From Clostridiales bacterium VE202-21 (lineage in GTDB: Bacteria > Bacillota > Clostridia > Lachnospirales > Lachnospiraceae), in assembly GCA_000509105.1 (NCBI GenBank), contig BAIF02000118.1, forward strand, positions 62,001 through 126,000: a DNA stretch of 64,000 bases, given 5' to 3'. The notes below the pieces were generated by a model. That model searched no databases. It saw only the letters and a program-made list of their open reading frames with translations, and was not told where the DNA came from. This document shows, one piece after another, positions 25,885 through 34,933 of the stretch. A program made the position numbers and the translations under genes. Numbering within the stretch: the stretch's first letter is position 1; the number at the start of each line of letters is the position of its first letter.

Positions 25885-26418
25885 TTACACCTCCTTAAAA
25901 TTCTTAAACAAATCACGGACAACTGACATTCTTGGGTCAAGCCCCGTATCTTCACAGTCACAGGTACCCATATTTAGGTTCTGACCACAAACGTTACAAA
26001 TGCCTTTACAGTCTTCGCTGCATAGAACTTTCGTCGGCCATCCTATCAATATCTCATTAAAGAGCATTTTGTCCACGTCAAGATGATATCCGTCAATGAA
26101 ATTTGATTCATCTAATCCTTCCGGCAAATCAGCATCCGCAACACTCAAATCCACGCGCTTAATAAAATCCAGTACAAACTCCTGCTTTACATGCTCCAGG
26201 CAGCGGTCACATGGAATCATGACCGAGACTTTCGTCTCTGCCTTGATCTGTAATTCCTTGTCCTTTACGTGTGTAACAACAACGTGCACAGGTTCTTTGC
26301 TGACTACCGGAAACAAACCGGCCTTCAGCTGCAGTTCTTCCAATTCCACAGGCACTGTTTCTTCAACTGTCTTATGCTGGTCTGACAGAACGTCTGATAG
26401 GCTAATTAACATCTTCAT
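25885..26418 (-). CDS. DUF177 / YceD-family protein
   Basis: 177 residues. The central CDRCLE and the C-terminal CSEDCKGICNVCGQNLN plus CDC cysteines are diagnostic of YceD (DUF177), always encoded next to rpmF and implicated in 23S rRNA accumulation in other organisms. Probable zinc binding by the cysteine clusters. Located between ackA and rpmF, the usual Firmicutes order. Confidence 0.93.
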   Translation of the reverse strand: MKMLISLSDVLSDQHKTVEETVPVELEELQLKAGLFPVVSKEPVHVVVTHVKDKELQIKAETKVSVMIPCDRCLEHVKQEFVLDFIKRVDLSVADADLPEGLDESNFIDGYHLDVDKMLFNEILIGWPTKVLCSEDCKGICNVCGQNLNMGTCDCEDTGLDPRMSVVRDLFKNFKEV

Positions 26419-26496
26419 TACTCCTATTCATACCTAGATTATTATATCATGTAAAATAAGTTTGTCAACTAAAAAATGTAAAATAACGGGGAGCTT

Positions 26497-26539
26497 CATA
26501 GGGGTCTGACCCCTTTGCACACCGTTTTCAGAATATTCT
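26497..26539 (+). repeat. 43-bp dispersed repeat R1 (GGGGTCTGACCCC family)
   Basis: Begins CATAGGGGTCTGACCCCT and ends TTTTCAGAATATTCT. Same-length copies are at 46664-46706 and, inverted, at 42693-42735. It lies in the ackA-DUF177 gap. The palindromic core resembles REP-type sequences mobilised by REP-associated transposases. Confidence 0.85.
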
Positions 26540-26549
26540 AACAAATTAG

Positions 26550-26582
26550 ATGAGCGGACAGACATGGGATCTATCCGCTCAT
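26550..26582 (-). terminator. Stem-loop downstream of ackA
   Basis: ATGAGCGGA / TCCGCTCAT, 9-bp perfect stem with a 15-base loop, beginning 18 bases after the ackA stop; only a weak T tract follows. Probably a terminator or processing site. Confidence 0.5.
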
Positions 26583-26599
26583 TCTCTTTACCGTCAGCC

Positions 26600-27790
26600 T
26601 TATTTTACAAGTGCAACTGTCTCTCTTGCAATTGCCAGCTCTTCGTTTGTCGGTATTACATAGACTTTTACTTTTGAGCCAGGAGTGGAGATCATCACTT
26701 CCTCGCCTCTCTTGGCATTGGCTTCTTTGTCTAGCTCTATGCCAAGGAACTGCAGGTAACTGCAAACCTCTTCGCGCACCTCGTGGTCGTTCTCACCGAT
26801 TCCTGCTGTGAAGACGATGTTATCCACGCCGTTCATAGCTGCTGCATAGCTTCCGACATATTTAGCCACTCTGTATGAAAATACTTTCAGGGCGATCTGC
26901 GCCTGTTTGTTTCCTTCCGCAGCTGCAGAGGACAGGTCCCTGAAATCGCTGGACAGCCCTGACAAACCGTATACGCCGGAATCCTTATTCAGGACTTTCA
27001 TCAGGCCTTCGATATCCAGATTTTCTTTCTTTGCTATAAATTCCATGATCGCCGGATCAATATCTCCAGAACGTGTTCCCATAACCAGCCCTTCAAGCGG
27101 AGTCAGTCCCATGGATGTGTCTACGGACTTGCCGTTTAATACGGCACACACGCTTGCACCGTTTCCAAGGTGGCAGACGATCGTCTTCACGGCGTCATAA
27201 GGCTTACCTGAAATCTCCGCTGCCCGTTTGGATACAAAGCTATGGCTTGTCCCGTGGAAGCCGTAGCGTCTTACTTTATATTTGTCATAGTATGCATAAG
27301 GAAGTCCGTACATATATGCTTTTTCAGGCATAGTCTGGTGGAACGCCGTATCGAATACACCAACCATAGGAGTATTCGGCATCAACTCCTCACATGCATT
27401 CACGCCAATCAGGTTTGCCGGGTTATGTAACGGCGCCAGGTCGTTACACTCCTCTACTGCCTTCTTCACTTCTTCTGTGATCACTACAGAAGAGGCAAAC
27501 TTCTCTCCTCCGTGCACCATACGGTGTCCTACAGCGCCGATCTCGTCCAGGCTCTTAACAACGCCTGTCTCGGAATCTGTCAACGCGTCGATTACGTACT
27601 TGATTGCCTCTGTATGGGTAGGCATGTCTTTTTCCGACTTTACTTTCTCTCCGCCCTCCGGCTGATAGGTAAGGCTGCCGTCGATTCCGATCCTCTCGCA
27701 GAGGCCTTTTGCCAGCACCTTCTCTGATTCAGAGTCGATTAACTGGAATTTCAGAGAAGAACTTCCGCAGTTGATTACTAATACATTCAT
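26600..27790 (-). CDS. ackA: Acetate kinase
   Basis: 396 residues from the ATG at 27790 (AGGAGG upstream); a longer reading from 27847 is not needed. Opening MNVLVINCGSSSLKFQ with the phosphate-binding signature, LAPLHNPANLIGV, GTSHSFVSKRAAE, CHLGNGASVCAV and TAGIGEND are all intact. Interconverts acetyl phosphate + ADP and acetate + ATP, the energy-conserving end of fermentation, acting with Pta encoded just upstream. Confidence 0.98.
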   Translation of the reverse strand: MNVLVINCGSSSLKFQLIDSESEKVLAKGLCERIGIDGSLTYQPEGGEKVKSEKDMPTHTEAIKYVIDALTDSETGVVKSLDEIGAVGHRMVHGGEKFASSVVITEEVKKAVEECNDLAPLHNPANLIGVNACEELMPNTPMVGVFDTAFHQTMPEKAYMYGLPYAYYDKYKVRRYGFHGTSHSFVSKRAAEISGKPYDAVKTIVCHLGNGASVCAVLNGKSVDTSMGLTPLEGLVMGTRSGDIDPAIMEFIAKKENLDIEGLMKVLNKDSGVYGLSGLSSDFRDLSSAAAEGNKQAQIALKVFSYRVAKYVGSYAAAMNGVDNIVFTAGIGENDHEVREEVCSYLQFLGIELDKEANAKRGEEVMISTPGSKVKVYVIPTNEELAIARETVALVK

Positions 27791-27849
27791 TTTATTATCC
27801 TCCTGAATTTCTATATAAGGGGCGTTCTCCGCCTCTCTTACACACAACT

Positions 27850-27999
27850 GTTACGCATCCAGCCCATTGAAATCCGCCTGCGGCGAAGGGTGCTGTGCTC
27901 CAGTGGCGCACGTTTAGCACGGACCGAAGCAGAGCAAAGACTGGATGCCTGCAACCACCATGTTTCGTACGGTATGCGCAGGCCTGTCCGAACTATTAC
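27850..27999 (+). repeat. Dispersed repeat, diverged copy of the MITE-like element
   Basis: Shares GTTACGCATCCAGCC, ATTGAAATCCGCCTGC, the GGATGCCTG...AACCA block, CATGTTTCGTACGGT and a GAACT-GTTAC-like end with the reverse complement of 39157-39293, but has an extra ~55-bp insertion in the middle. It occupies the pta-ackA gap. Confidence 0.7.
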
Positions 28000-28006
28000 G
28001 AACTGT

Positions 28007-29002
28007 TTACTGTGCCTGAGCCTGCACTGCCGTAATCGCTACAACACCCTCTATATCCTCGGCACTGCATCCGCGTGACAAATCATTGACAGGAGCCGCG
28101 ATCCCCTGTGTGAGCGGTCCGTAAGCTTCTGCTTTCGCCAGCCTCTGTACCAGCTTATATCCGATGTTCCCCGCATCCAGATCCGGGAAAATCAATACGT
28201 TGGCATGTCCTGCAACCGGGCTACCCGGAGCCTTGGATTCCCCTACTGACGGCACGATAGCAGCATCCAGCTGTAACTCTCCGTCCAGCTTCAGTTCCGG
28301 CGCCAGTTCTTTGGCAATCTTTGTTGCCTCTACTACTTTGTCAACATCCGCATGCTTTGCGCTTCCCTTTGTGGAATGTGACAGCATGGCTACGATCGGT
28401 TCTTTCCCTGTCAGCGTGCGGAAAGAATCTGCGGATGAAACCGCAATGTTGGCAAGCTTCTCCGGATCCGGGTTCTGTTCCAGCCCTGAATCCCCAAAAA
28501 TAAATGTTCCGTCCGCTCCCATATCGCAGTCCGGTACCACCATCAGGAAAAATGCAGAAACAAGCTTTGTACCCGGCTTAGTCTTCAGAATCTGCAGACA
28601 TGGACGAAGCGTGTCCGCCGTTGAGTGGCATGCGCCGGATACCATGCCGTCCGCATCCCCCATCTTCACCATCATAACACCGTAATACAGATAATTATTC
28701 AGAAGCAGTTCTCTGGCCTGATCTTCCGTCATACCCTTTTTCTGCCTGAGTTCTACTAATTTTGCAATGTAAGCCTCTGTCTTTTCACTCGTTGCAGGGT
28801 CTACAATTACAGCACCGGAGACATCATATCCTGCCCCGTTTTTCTCAACTTCCTCTTTACTGCCCACGAGGATCAGATTGGCTGTCCCCTCCTTCAGAAC
28901 CGCTTCCGCAGCCTGGTAAGTCCTGACATCTTCCGTCTCCGGAAGTACGATTGTTTTCTTATCAGCTTTCGCTCTTGCCTTGATTTCGTCAATAAATCCC
29001 AT
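28007..29002 (-). CDS. pta: Phosphate acetyltransferase
   Basis: 331 residues, the single-domain Firmicutes form. Motifs KTIVLPETEDVRTYQAAE, MVSGACHSTADTLRPCLQI, PIVAMLSHSTKGSA and LIFPDLDAGNIGYKLVQRLA are typical. Converts acetyl-CoA + phosphate to acetyl phosphate for AckA. A consensus promoter (29041-29069) precedes it, and pta, ackA, DUF177 and rpmF probably form one transcription unit. Confidence 0.97.
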   Translation of the reverse strand: MGFIDEIKARAKADKKTIVLPETEDVRTYQAAEAVLKEGTANLILVGSKEEVEKNGAGYDVSGAVIVDPATSEKTEAYIAKLVELRQKKGMTEDQARELLLNNYLYYGVMMVKMGDADGMVSGACHSTADTLRPCLQILKTKPGTKLVSAFFLMVVPDCDMGADGTFIFGDSGLEQNPDPEKLANIAVSSADSFRTLTGKEPIVAMLSHSTKGSAKHADVDKVVEATKIAKELAPELKLDGELQLDAAIVPSVGESKAPGSPVAGHANVLIFPDLDAGNIGYKLVQRLAKAEAYGPLTQGIAAPVNDLSRGCSAEDIEGVVAITAVQAQAQ

Positions 29003-29040
29003 GATTTAAAAGCCACCTTTCATTTTTTCTCACTCTTTCC

Positions 29041-29069
29041 ATTATAACCCAAAGAATTTTTGTATACAA
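29041..29069 (-). promoter_or_regulatory. Promoter of pta-ackA
   Basis: TTGTAT (29069-29064) and TATAAT (29046-29041) with a 17-base spacer, about 40 bases before the pta start codon. Confidence 0.7.
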
Positions 29070-29128
29070 GTATATACTATGTGTATTTTTAAATACAATC
29101 CCCTATTAAACCGATTCTTACCGCTATA

Positions 29129-30469
29129 TCAGGCATTCAGGTGAAAGATAGCCGTAACGATATTAAAGTAAACCAGAATTGTGCATGTATCGAGGATCGT
29201 GGTTATCAGCGGAGCCGCCATGATCGCCGGGTCCAGCCCCAGCTTCTTCGCCAGCAGAGGCAGCGTGCAGCCGATGCATTTCGCCATGACAACGACCGCC
29301 ATCATCGTAATACCAAGCGCTATTGCCAATGTGATGTTCTGTCCATACATGATATAAATGCGGATGCCATTCACCACCGCCAGCAGAACACTGACCACAA
29401 GCGCCACACGGATCTCTTTAAATATAACGCGGAAAATGTCTTTGAACTGTATCTCACCCACGGCCAGCCCGCGGATCACCAGGGTGGAACTCTGGGAACC
29501 ACAGTTACCTCCCGTCCCCATGAGCATGGGGATAAACGTAATCAGAACCGGCATCACCGCCATTGCCTCCTCATAGAATCCGAGGATTTCCCCTGTCACT
29601 GTGGCGGAAAGCATCAAAAGCATCAGCCAGAGGCTCCTGTTCTTTGCATGCCGGAACACCGAAGTTCCAAAATAAGAATCTTCATTTGGGCTGACACCGG
29701 CCATGATACTGATATCCTCGGTTGTCTCATCCTGCAGGACAAACATCGCGTCGTCAACCGTAACAATCCCGACCAGACAGTTTTCATGGTCTATAATGGG
29801 AATCGCTATCAATCCATACTTCTTGATCGTAACCGCCACATCCTCCTGGTCGTCCAGCGTCTTGGCGCAAAGCACATTCTCATCCATGATCTCCTCGATC
29901 AGCCAGGCGTCCCCGGCCGTCAGCAGATCCTTGACATCCACCGCGCCGATCAGCCGCTTCTTTTCCGTCACATAGCAGGTATAAATCGTTTCCTTATTAA
30001 TGCCGACCTGGCGGATCTTCAGGATAGCATCCGCCACTGTCATCTCTTTTCTCAGGCTGATGTAATCCACATTCATGATACTGCCCGCACTGTCCTCCGG
30101 ATACTGCAGCAGCACATTAATCTTCTTCCTTGTATCTTCATCCGTGGCCATAAGCAGACGGTCCACCACATTGGCAGGCATCTCCTCCAGAACATCCACG
30201 GTATCGTCCACATACATCTCGTCCATAACTTCTTCCAGCTCGGAGTCCGTAAGGGCATTGATCAGATCCTCACGCATATCGCTGTTCATGTCCGTAAAGA
30301 CCTCTGCCGCCTCCTCCTTGGCCAGAAGCCGGAAAATCAGGAGTGCCTGCTTTCTGTCAAAATCCTCCAGCATCTCCACGATATCGACTGGATGTATGGC
30401 TTCTAATTCTTCTTTCAATTCCTTAAATCTGCGCTGTTCCAGAAGCTCTTCAATCTTCGTTTTTTCCAT
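29129..30469 (-). CDS. mgtE: Magnesium transporter MgtE
   Basis: 446 residues from the ATG at 30469 (GAGG nine bases upstream). Domain order: acidic N-terminal MgtE_N superhelix (about 1-130), two CBS domains (about 130-250, ending in GIVTVDDAMFVLQDE), then five membrane helices with the conserved PMLMGTGGNCGSQSSTLVIRG pore segment. Passive Mg2+ channel gated by Mg2+ binding to the cytoplasmic domains. The upstream gap is too short and shows no sign of a Mg2+ riboswitch. Confidence 0.96.
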   Translation of the reverse strand: MEKTKIEELLEQRRFKELKEELEAIHPVDIVEMLEDFDRKQALLIFRLLAKEEAAEVFTDMNSDMREDLINALTDSELEEVMDEMYVDDTVDVLEEMPANVVDRLLMATDEDTRKKINVLLQYPEDSAGSIMNVDYISLRKEMTVADAILKIRQVGINKETIYTCYVTEKKRLIGAVDVKDLLTAGDAWLIEEIMDENVLCAKTLDDQEDVAVTIKKYGLIAIPIIDHENCLVGIVTVDDAMFVLQDETTEDISIMAGVSPNEDSYFGTSVFRHAKNRSLWLMLLMLSATVTGEILGFYEEAMAVMPVLITFIPMLMGTGGNCGSQSSTLVIRGLAVGEIQFKDIFRVIFKEIRVALVVSVLLAVVNGIRIYIMYGQNITLAIALGITMMAVVVMAKCIGCTLPLLAKKLGLDPAIMAAPLITTILDTCTILVYFNIVTAIFHLNA

Positions 30470-30657
30470 GCCATACACCCTCTTTTGTCCTGTTTTATTC
30501 GTATCTGTTCTGAACCATGAACAGCTACATTATTCTAAAAAGTCTCTGTACTTACTTATATTTAACAGAAATCAACCTTAATAAACACATTTCAGCCTAT
30601 AACATCCTGTCATTTTATAGTATAATGGTTAATAAATTGATATACAAGGAGAATCTT

Positions 30658-31944
30658 ATGAAAATTGTCGGTTTAATCACAGAATACAATCCGTTTCACA
30701 ACGGACATCAATACCATATAGAAAAAGCGAAGGAAGTCACCGGCGCCGACACCGCCATTGCCATCATGACCGGAGATTACGTCCAGAGAGGCACCCCGGC
30801 CATCATGCCCAAATACATACGCGCAGAAATGGCTTTAAAATGCGGCGTCGGTGCCGTCTTCGAGCTGCCGGTCTGCTATTCCACAGGAAGCGCCGAATTA
30901 TTCGCCATGGGCGCCGTATCCTTTCTGGACAGCCTGGGAATCGTAGACTCCATCTGTTTCGGCAGCGAATGCAATGACCTGGATGGGCTTCAAAAAATTG
31001 CGGACATCTTATATGAGGAGCCCGAGGAATACAAAAGCCTTCTGCAGAACGGTTTAAAGAACGGCCATACTTTCCCTGCCGCCAGGCAGGAGGCCCTGGC
31101 CGCCTATATGGGCAGCACGGACTATACCTTCCTGCTCAACGATCCGAACAACATTCTTGGAGTCGAATACCTAAAGGCACTCAAAAAGCTGAACAGCACG
31201 ATTCGCCCATATACCATCAAAAGAATGGAATCAAACTACCACGACAGAAAACTTAATTCCAGCTACAGCTCCGCATCCGCCATCCGTTCCCTCCTGGCCT
31301 ACTCCAGCTCCGCTATCAGCACCCGATCCGTAGGCAGCACGTTTGAAAACACGCCTTTTTCCAACATATTAAATGAGCTGGAAGACCAAGTGCCCTCCAG
31401 CTGTCTTGAGCTGTTAAAAGACTACCACCGCGTAAAATATCCGGTCTACCAGAATGACTTTTCCCTTATCATGAAGTACAAACTTCTGAATAAAACGGCC
31501 AACGACCTGAGCCGTTACATGGACGTATCCGTGGAACTTGCCAACCGTATCATCAATCAGCTCAATAACTTTTTCAACTACAAACAGTTCTGCGAGCTGC
31601 TTAAGACAAAAGAAATCACCCAGACCCGCATCAACCGCGCCCTTCTTCACATCATGCTGGGCATCAAAAAGGACAGTGTGGAAGAATATATCGAGGGAGG
31701 TTATCACTACTATGCCCGTCTTCTGGGTTACCGCAAAGACCGCGAAAAAATCCTGGGCAGTGTAGTCAAAAGTGGAACACTGCCGCTGCTGACCAGCCTC
31801 TATGAGACTGATGATATCCCTGAAATCGGGCAGAAAATGCTCTATCACGATATACTCGCCTCAAACCTTTATACATCCGTCATCACGGATAAATTCAAAA
31901 CGGCATTTTCTAATGAGTATCGGCAGGGGGTTATTAAGGTGTAG
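30658..31944 (+). CDS. tmcAL: tRNA(Met) cytidine acetate ligase (YlbM/TmcAL)
   Basis: 428 residues starting at the ATG at 30658 (AAGGAG upstream); the reading frame is open further upstream but has no second start signal. The nucleotidyltransferase motif NPFHNGH (His14, His17) opens the protein, followed by TGDYVQRGTPAI, CYSTGSAELFAMGAV and the ISTRS-like segment near the middle. Uses acetate and ATP to form N4-acetylcytidine at the wobble base of elongator tRNA-Met. Transcribed divergently from mgtE; a TATAAT box is at about 30619-30626. Confidence 0.93.
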   Translation: MKIVGLITEYNPFHNGHQYHIEKAKEVTGADTAIAIMTGDYVQRGTPAIMPKYIRAEMALKCGVGAVFELPVCYSTGSAELFAMGAVSFLDSLGIVDSICFGSECNDLDGLQKIADILYEEPEEYKSLLQNGLKNGHTFPAARQEALAAYMGSTDYTFLLNDPNNILGVEYLKALKKLNSTIRPYTIKRMESNYHDRKLNSSYSSASAIRSLLAYSSSAISTRSVGSTFENTPFSNILNELEDQVPSSCLELLKDYHRVKYPVYQNDFSLIMKYKLLNKTANDLSRYMDVSVELANRIINQLNNFFNYKQFCELLKTKEITQTRINRALLHIMLGIKKDSVEEYIEGGYHYYARLLGYRKDREKILGSVVKSGTLPLLTSLYETDDIPEIGQKMLYHDILASNLYTSVITDKFKTAFSNEYRQGVIKV

Positions 31945-32068
31945 GGGGGCCGCGCCGATGAGGAACAGGCGGGAAGGCGTATTTTCGTGGTTTCGCGCAG
32001 CTCCCCATCTTCCATCCCCATTCCTATCTCGTCCCCGTTTTCCCTCCCGCCTGGATGCGTCCAGCGAC

Positions 32069-32348
32069 GGGGAATGTGTGCCGGGATGTTCCGGGGGATG
32101 CACATGCCGGTTGGGGATGCGTAGAGCGCATTTAGGGATTCTTAAAGGAAGAAGGCAGAAAATACGGACAAAAACATGATTCCGAATCATGTTTTTGGCT
32201 GACCCAGCGCGGGAAATCATCAGATTTCCCGTGATGTGTCAGGCCGTGTCCGTATTTTCTGCCTTCTTCCTTTTAGAATCCCTTAATAAGCGGGCCGCAT
32301 TCCCAACCGGCATGTGCATCCCCCGGAACATCCCGGCACACATTCCCC
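32069..32348. ncRNA. Element E2: 280-nt giant hairpin, second member of the E1 family
   Basis: Arms 32069-32169 and 32248-32348 are 101 nt each and almost perfectly complementary with no net indel, interrupted by one central internal loop. The apical part holds two stem-loops (about 32170-32196 and 32211-32230), as in E1. Shared with E1 at identical offset: GTTGGGGATGC, N4, AGCG, N4, TAG in the left arm and AGCGGGCCGCATTCCCAAC in the right. The second apical hairpin has the same ATCATCAGAT core, followed by a similar TGA-TGTGT segment. It fills the convergent gap between tmcAL and degV; the 31945-32068 stretch is GC-rich with no supported gene. Confidence 0.78.
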
Positions 32349-32364
32349 GGAGCGGATCTCCCCC

Positions 32365-33222
32365 TCACACTCGCTTCATACAGGTAACCGCCATGGCGCC
32401 GGGGCCTATGTGGCACGCTACGCTGAGTGACAGCGGCCCCTCTATGATCTGATACCCCGGAAATTTTTCCTGGATTTCTTGTTTCCATTCCTGCGCCTCT
32501 TCCTGTCCGCAAGTGTATGCCATACCCAGGACCATCTGATCTTCATGGCCGGCAAATCTTTCTTTGAGGTCTTTCTCGACTGCACTCAGCATGGTGCGCT
32601 TTGCAGCTTTCCAGCCGCGCACTTTTGCGTATGCATCCAACTTCTCACCCTGAATCTGCAGGACGGGCTTTAAATTGAGCACGGTGCCCAGAGCCGCGGC
32701 CGCAGGGGTAATTCTGCCGCCTTTTTTCAGATATTTCAGCGTATCTACTGTGATATAGATGCTGGCTTCCATTTTTTCTTTTTCCAGAATCTCTCTGATC
32801 TCTTCTGCGGATTTTCCTTCATTCCTCAGCTTTATCGCATCCAGAACAGACTGCACCTGGGTGACAGAAATTCTCTGGTTATCCACGACCTGTACCCTGC
32901 CGTCATAGTCCTCCGAAAGCGTGATGGCGGTCTCGCAGCTGCTGCTCAGCCCGCTGGACATTGGGATGTGCACGACTTCGTCATATTCCTCGAGCAGTTT
33001 GTCCCAAAGTTCCAGAATCTCTCCGGGTGACGGCTGGGAGGTCGAAATATCGGAATCCTCTCCCAGTTTTTTGTAAAACTCTTCCTGTGACAGTGTGATA
33101 TCCTCCAGAAAAAGCTCTCCATCAATGAAAAACGGCATAGGCACCACAGAGATGCCCATCTCTCTTCCTTCTTTCTGAGTGATTCCGCTGTTACTGTCCG
33201 TTACAATTGCAATCTTCTTCAT
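32365..33222 (-). CDS. DegV-family fatty-acid-binding protein
   Basis: 285 residues from the ATG at 33222 (GGGG eight bases upstream); the frame is open further upstream but lacks homology there. MKKIAIVTDSNSGI, STSQPSPGE, IPMSSGLSSSCETA, VDTLKYLKKGGRI and GPGAMAV are DegV motifs. In Gram-positives such proteins (FakB) present fatty acids to the FakA kinase for phosphorylation. No fakA is nearby, as is common for dispersed DegV paralogs. Confidence 0.93.
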   Translation of the reverse strand: MKKIAIVTDSNSGITQKEGREMGISVVPMPFFIDGELFLEDITLSQEEFYKKLGEDSDISTSQPSPGEILELWDKLLEEYDEVVHIPMSSGLSSSCETAITLSEDYDGRVQVVDNQRISVTQVQSVLDAIKLRNEGKSAEEIREILEKEKMEASIYITVDTLKYLKKGGRITPAAAALGTVLNLKPVLQIQGEKLDAYAKVRGWKAAKRTMLSAVEKDLKERFAGHEDQMVLGMAYTCGQEEAQEWKQEIQEKFPGYQIIEGPLSLSVACHIGPGAMAVTCMKRV

Positions 33223-33238
33223 ATATATTTCCCCTGTT

Positions 33239-34603
33239 TTAGTTTTTGAAGCTGTGAATTGGAGCCGGGATTCTTCCCTTTCGCCCGACAAATGCCTCAC
33301 AACCGAACTGGTTGACCGGCATAATCGGCGCATACCCGAGCAGGCCTCCGAATTCTGCTGTTTCTCCCACGTCCTTTCCGATCACCGGAATCAGACGCAC
33401 TGCTGTTGTCTTCTGGTTCACCATGCCGATCGCCATCTCGTCCGCAATGATTCCGGATATTGTGCTGGCGCTGGTCTTACCCGGAATCGCTATCATATCC
33501 AGGCCTACGGAACATACGCAGGTCATTGCCTCCAGTTTTTCGAGCGTCAGGGAACCGGCGTTGACTGCATCGATCATTCCCTGGTCTTCACTGACCGGGA
33601 TAAACGCACCGCTTAGGCCCCCCACATAGGAAGATGCCATGACGCCGCCCTTTTTCACCTGGTCATTAAGCATTGCCAGAGCAGCCGTTGTCCCCGGCGC
33701 TCCCACGCGCTCCAGTCCGATCTCTTCCAGTATCTCTGCCACACTGTCTCCCACCGCCGGAGTCGGCGCCAGTGACAGGTCTACGATACCGAAGGGAATT
33801 CCCAGCCTGTTTGAGGCCTCACCGGCTACAAGCTGTCCCACGCGGGTTACCTTGAACGCCGTCTTCTTGATGGTCTCGCAGAGCTCCTCAAAGCCCTTGC
33901 CCCGCACTTTCTCGAGCGCCTTTTTTACCACGCCCGGTCCGCTGACTCCTACATTGATTACCGCATCCGCCTCGGTGACTCCTAAGAATGCTCCCGCCAT
34001 AAACGGGTTATCATCCGGCGCATTGCAGAAGATCACGAGCTTTGCACAGCCCAGGGAATCATTGTCTTTTGTTGCCTCAGCGGTGGCTTTGACGATCTCA
34101 CCGCACAAGCGCACGGCATCCATATTGATCCCCGTCTTCGTGGATCCCACATTGACGGAACTGCAGATTCTCTCCGTCTCAGCTAGTGCCTGGGGGATGG
34201 AACGAATCAGGTTCTCATCGCTCTTTGTCATAGCCTTTGAAACCAGGGCGGAATAACCGCCGATAAAATTGACGCCGACTTCCTTCGCCGCCCTGTCCAG
34301 AGTTCTTGCAATCGTCACAAAATCCTCCGGGGACTTGCACGCAGCCCCTCCCACCAAAGCAATAGGTGTGATAGAAATTCTCTTATTTACAATCGGAATT
34401 CCGAATTCTTTTTCAATATCACTTCCGGTAGAAACCAGTTTTGCCGCTACGGTCGTAATCTTATCATAAATCTTGCGGTTGAGTTCCTCCAGGTTAGAGT
34501 CAATACAGTCCAGGAGACTGATCCCCAGCGTTATTGTACGGACATCCAGATTCTCGTGCTCAATCATTTTATTGGTTTCTGATACTTCATACATATTAAT
34601 CAT
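33239..34603 (-). CDS. UPF0210 (PFL) family protein
   Basis: 454 residues; ATG at 34603 with GAGG nine bases upstream. Strongly conserved UPF0210 blocks: DVRTITLGISLLDCID, ALVGGAACKSPEDF, FIGGYSALVSKAMTKSDE, NVGVSGPGVV, PTPAVGDSVAEILEEIGLERVGAPGTTAALA. Partly related to the radical-enzyme-like fold, but function is unknown. It forms a conserved pair with the ACT-domain protein just upstream (34641), suggesting that an amino-acid-like ligand controls it. Confidence 0.93.
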   Translation of the reverse strand: MINMYEVSETNKMIEHENLDVRTITLGISLLDCIDSNLEELNRKIYDKITTVAAKLVSTGSDIEKEFGIPIVNKRISITPIALVGGAACKSPEDFVTIARTLDRAAKEVGVNFIGGYSALVSKAMTKSDENLIRSIPQALAETERICSSVNVGSTKTGINMDAVRLCGEIVKATAEATKDNDSLGCAKLVIFCNAPDDNPFMAGAFLGVTEADAVINVGVSGPGVVKKALEKVRGKGFEELCETIKKTAFKVTRVGQLVAGEASNRLGIPFGIVDLSLAPTPAVGDSVAEILEEIGLERVGAPGTTAALAMLNDQVKKGGVMASSYVGGLSGAFIPVSEDQGMIDAVNAGSLTLEKLEAMTCVCSVGLDMIAIPGKTSASTISGIIADEMAIGMVNQKTTAVRLIPVIGKDVGETAEFGGLLGYAPIMPVNQFGCEAFVGRKGRIPAPIHSFKN

Positions 34604-34640
34604 AGTGCTTATCCTCGCCTTCTATCCTCACGCTCTCCTC

Positions 34641-34913
34641 TTACAGCCTGTGCATCTTTTCGAATATCTCTTCTCTCTGGCAGCGGATATTCACTCCAAT
34701 CTCTTCACCCAGCTTATCAAGTTCATCGCAGACTACTTTAAAGTCTTTGTCAAGACTGGTTACATCCACGATCATCATCATATTAAAATACCCCTGGATA
34801 ATGGTCTGTGAAATATCCAGTATATTAATCCTGTTCTCGGCCAAATATGTACAAACCTTTGCTATAATCCCTACGGTGTCCTGCCCCAGCACTGTTACGA
34901 TACATTTTTTCAT
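34641..34913 (-). CDS. ACT-domain protein (UPF0237)
   Basis: 90 residues consisting of one ACT domain: MKKCIVTVLGQDTVGIIAKVC, AENRINILDISQTII, FNMMMIVDVTS. Homologs resemble the regulatory ACT domains of glycine-cleavage repressor-like proteins. Encoded 37 bases upstream of UPF0210, its constant neighbour. Probably an amino-acid-binding regulatory partner; no direct evidence of the ligand. Confidence 0.92.
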   Translation of the reverse strand: MKKCIVTVLGQDTVGIIAKVCTYLAENRINILDISQTIIQGYFNMMMIVDVTSLDKDFKVVCDELDKLGEEIGVNIRCQREEIFEKMHRL

Positions 34914-34933
34914 CTTCTTATCCTCCTCATTGT

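Noticed and set aside
29141..30406. 421-codon open frame opposite mgtE
   Set aside because: Antisense shadow of a well-conserved gene; His/Gln/Arg-rich low-complexity translation and no ribosome binding site.
30470..30657. Mg2+ riboswitch upstream of mgtE
   Set aside because: The gap is under 190 bases, shared with a divergent promoter, and contains no recognisable M-box elements.
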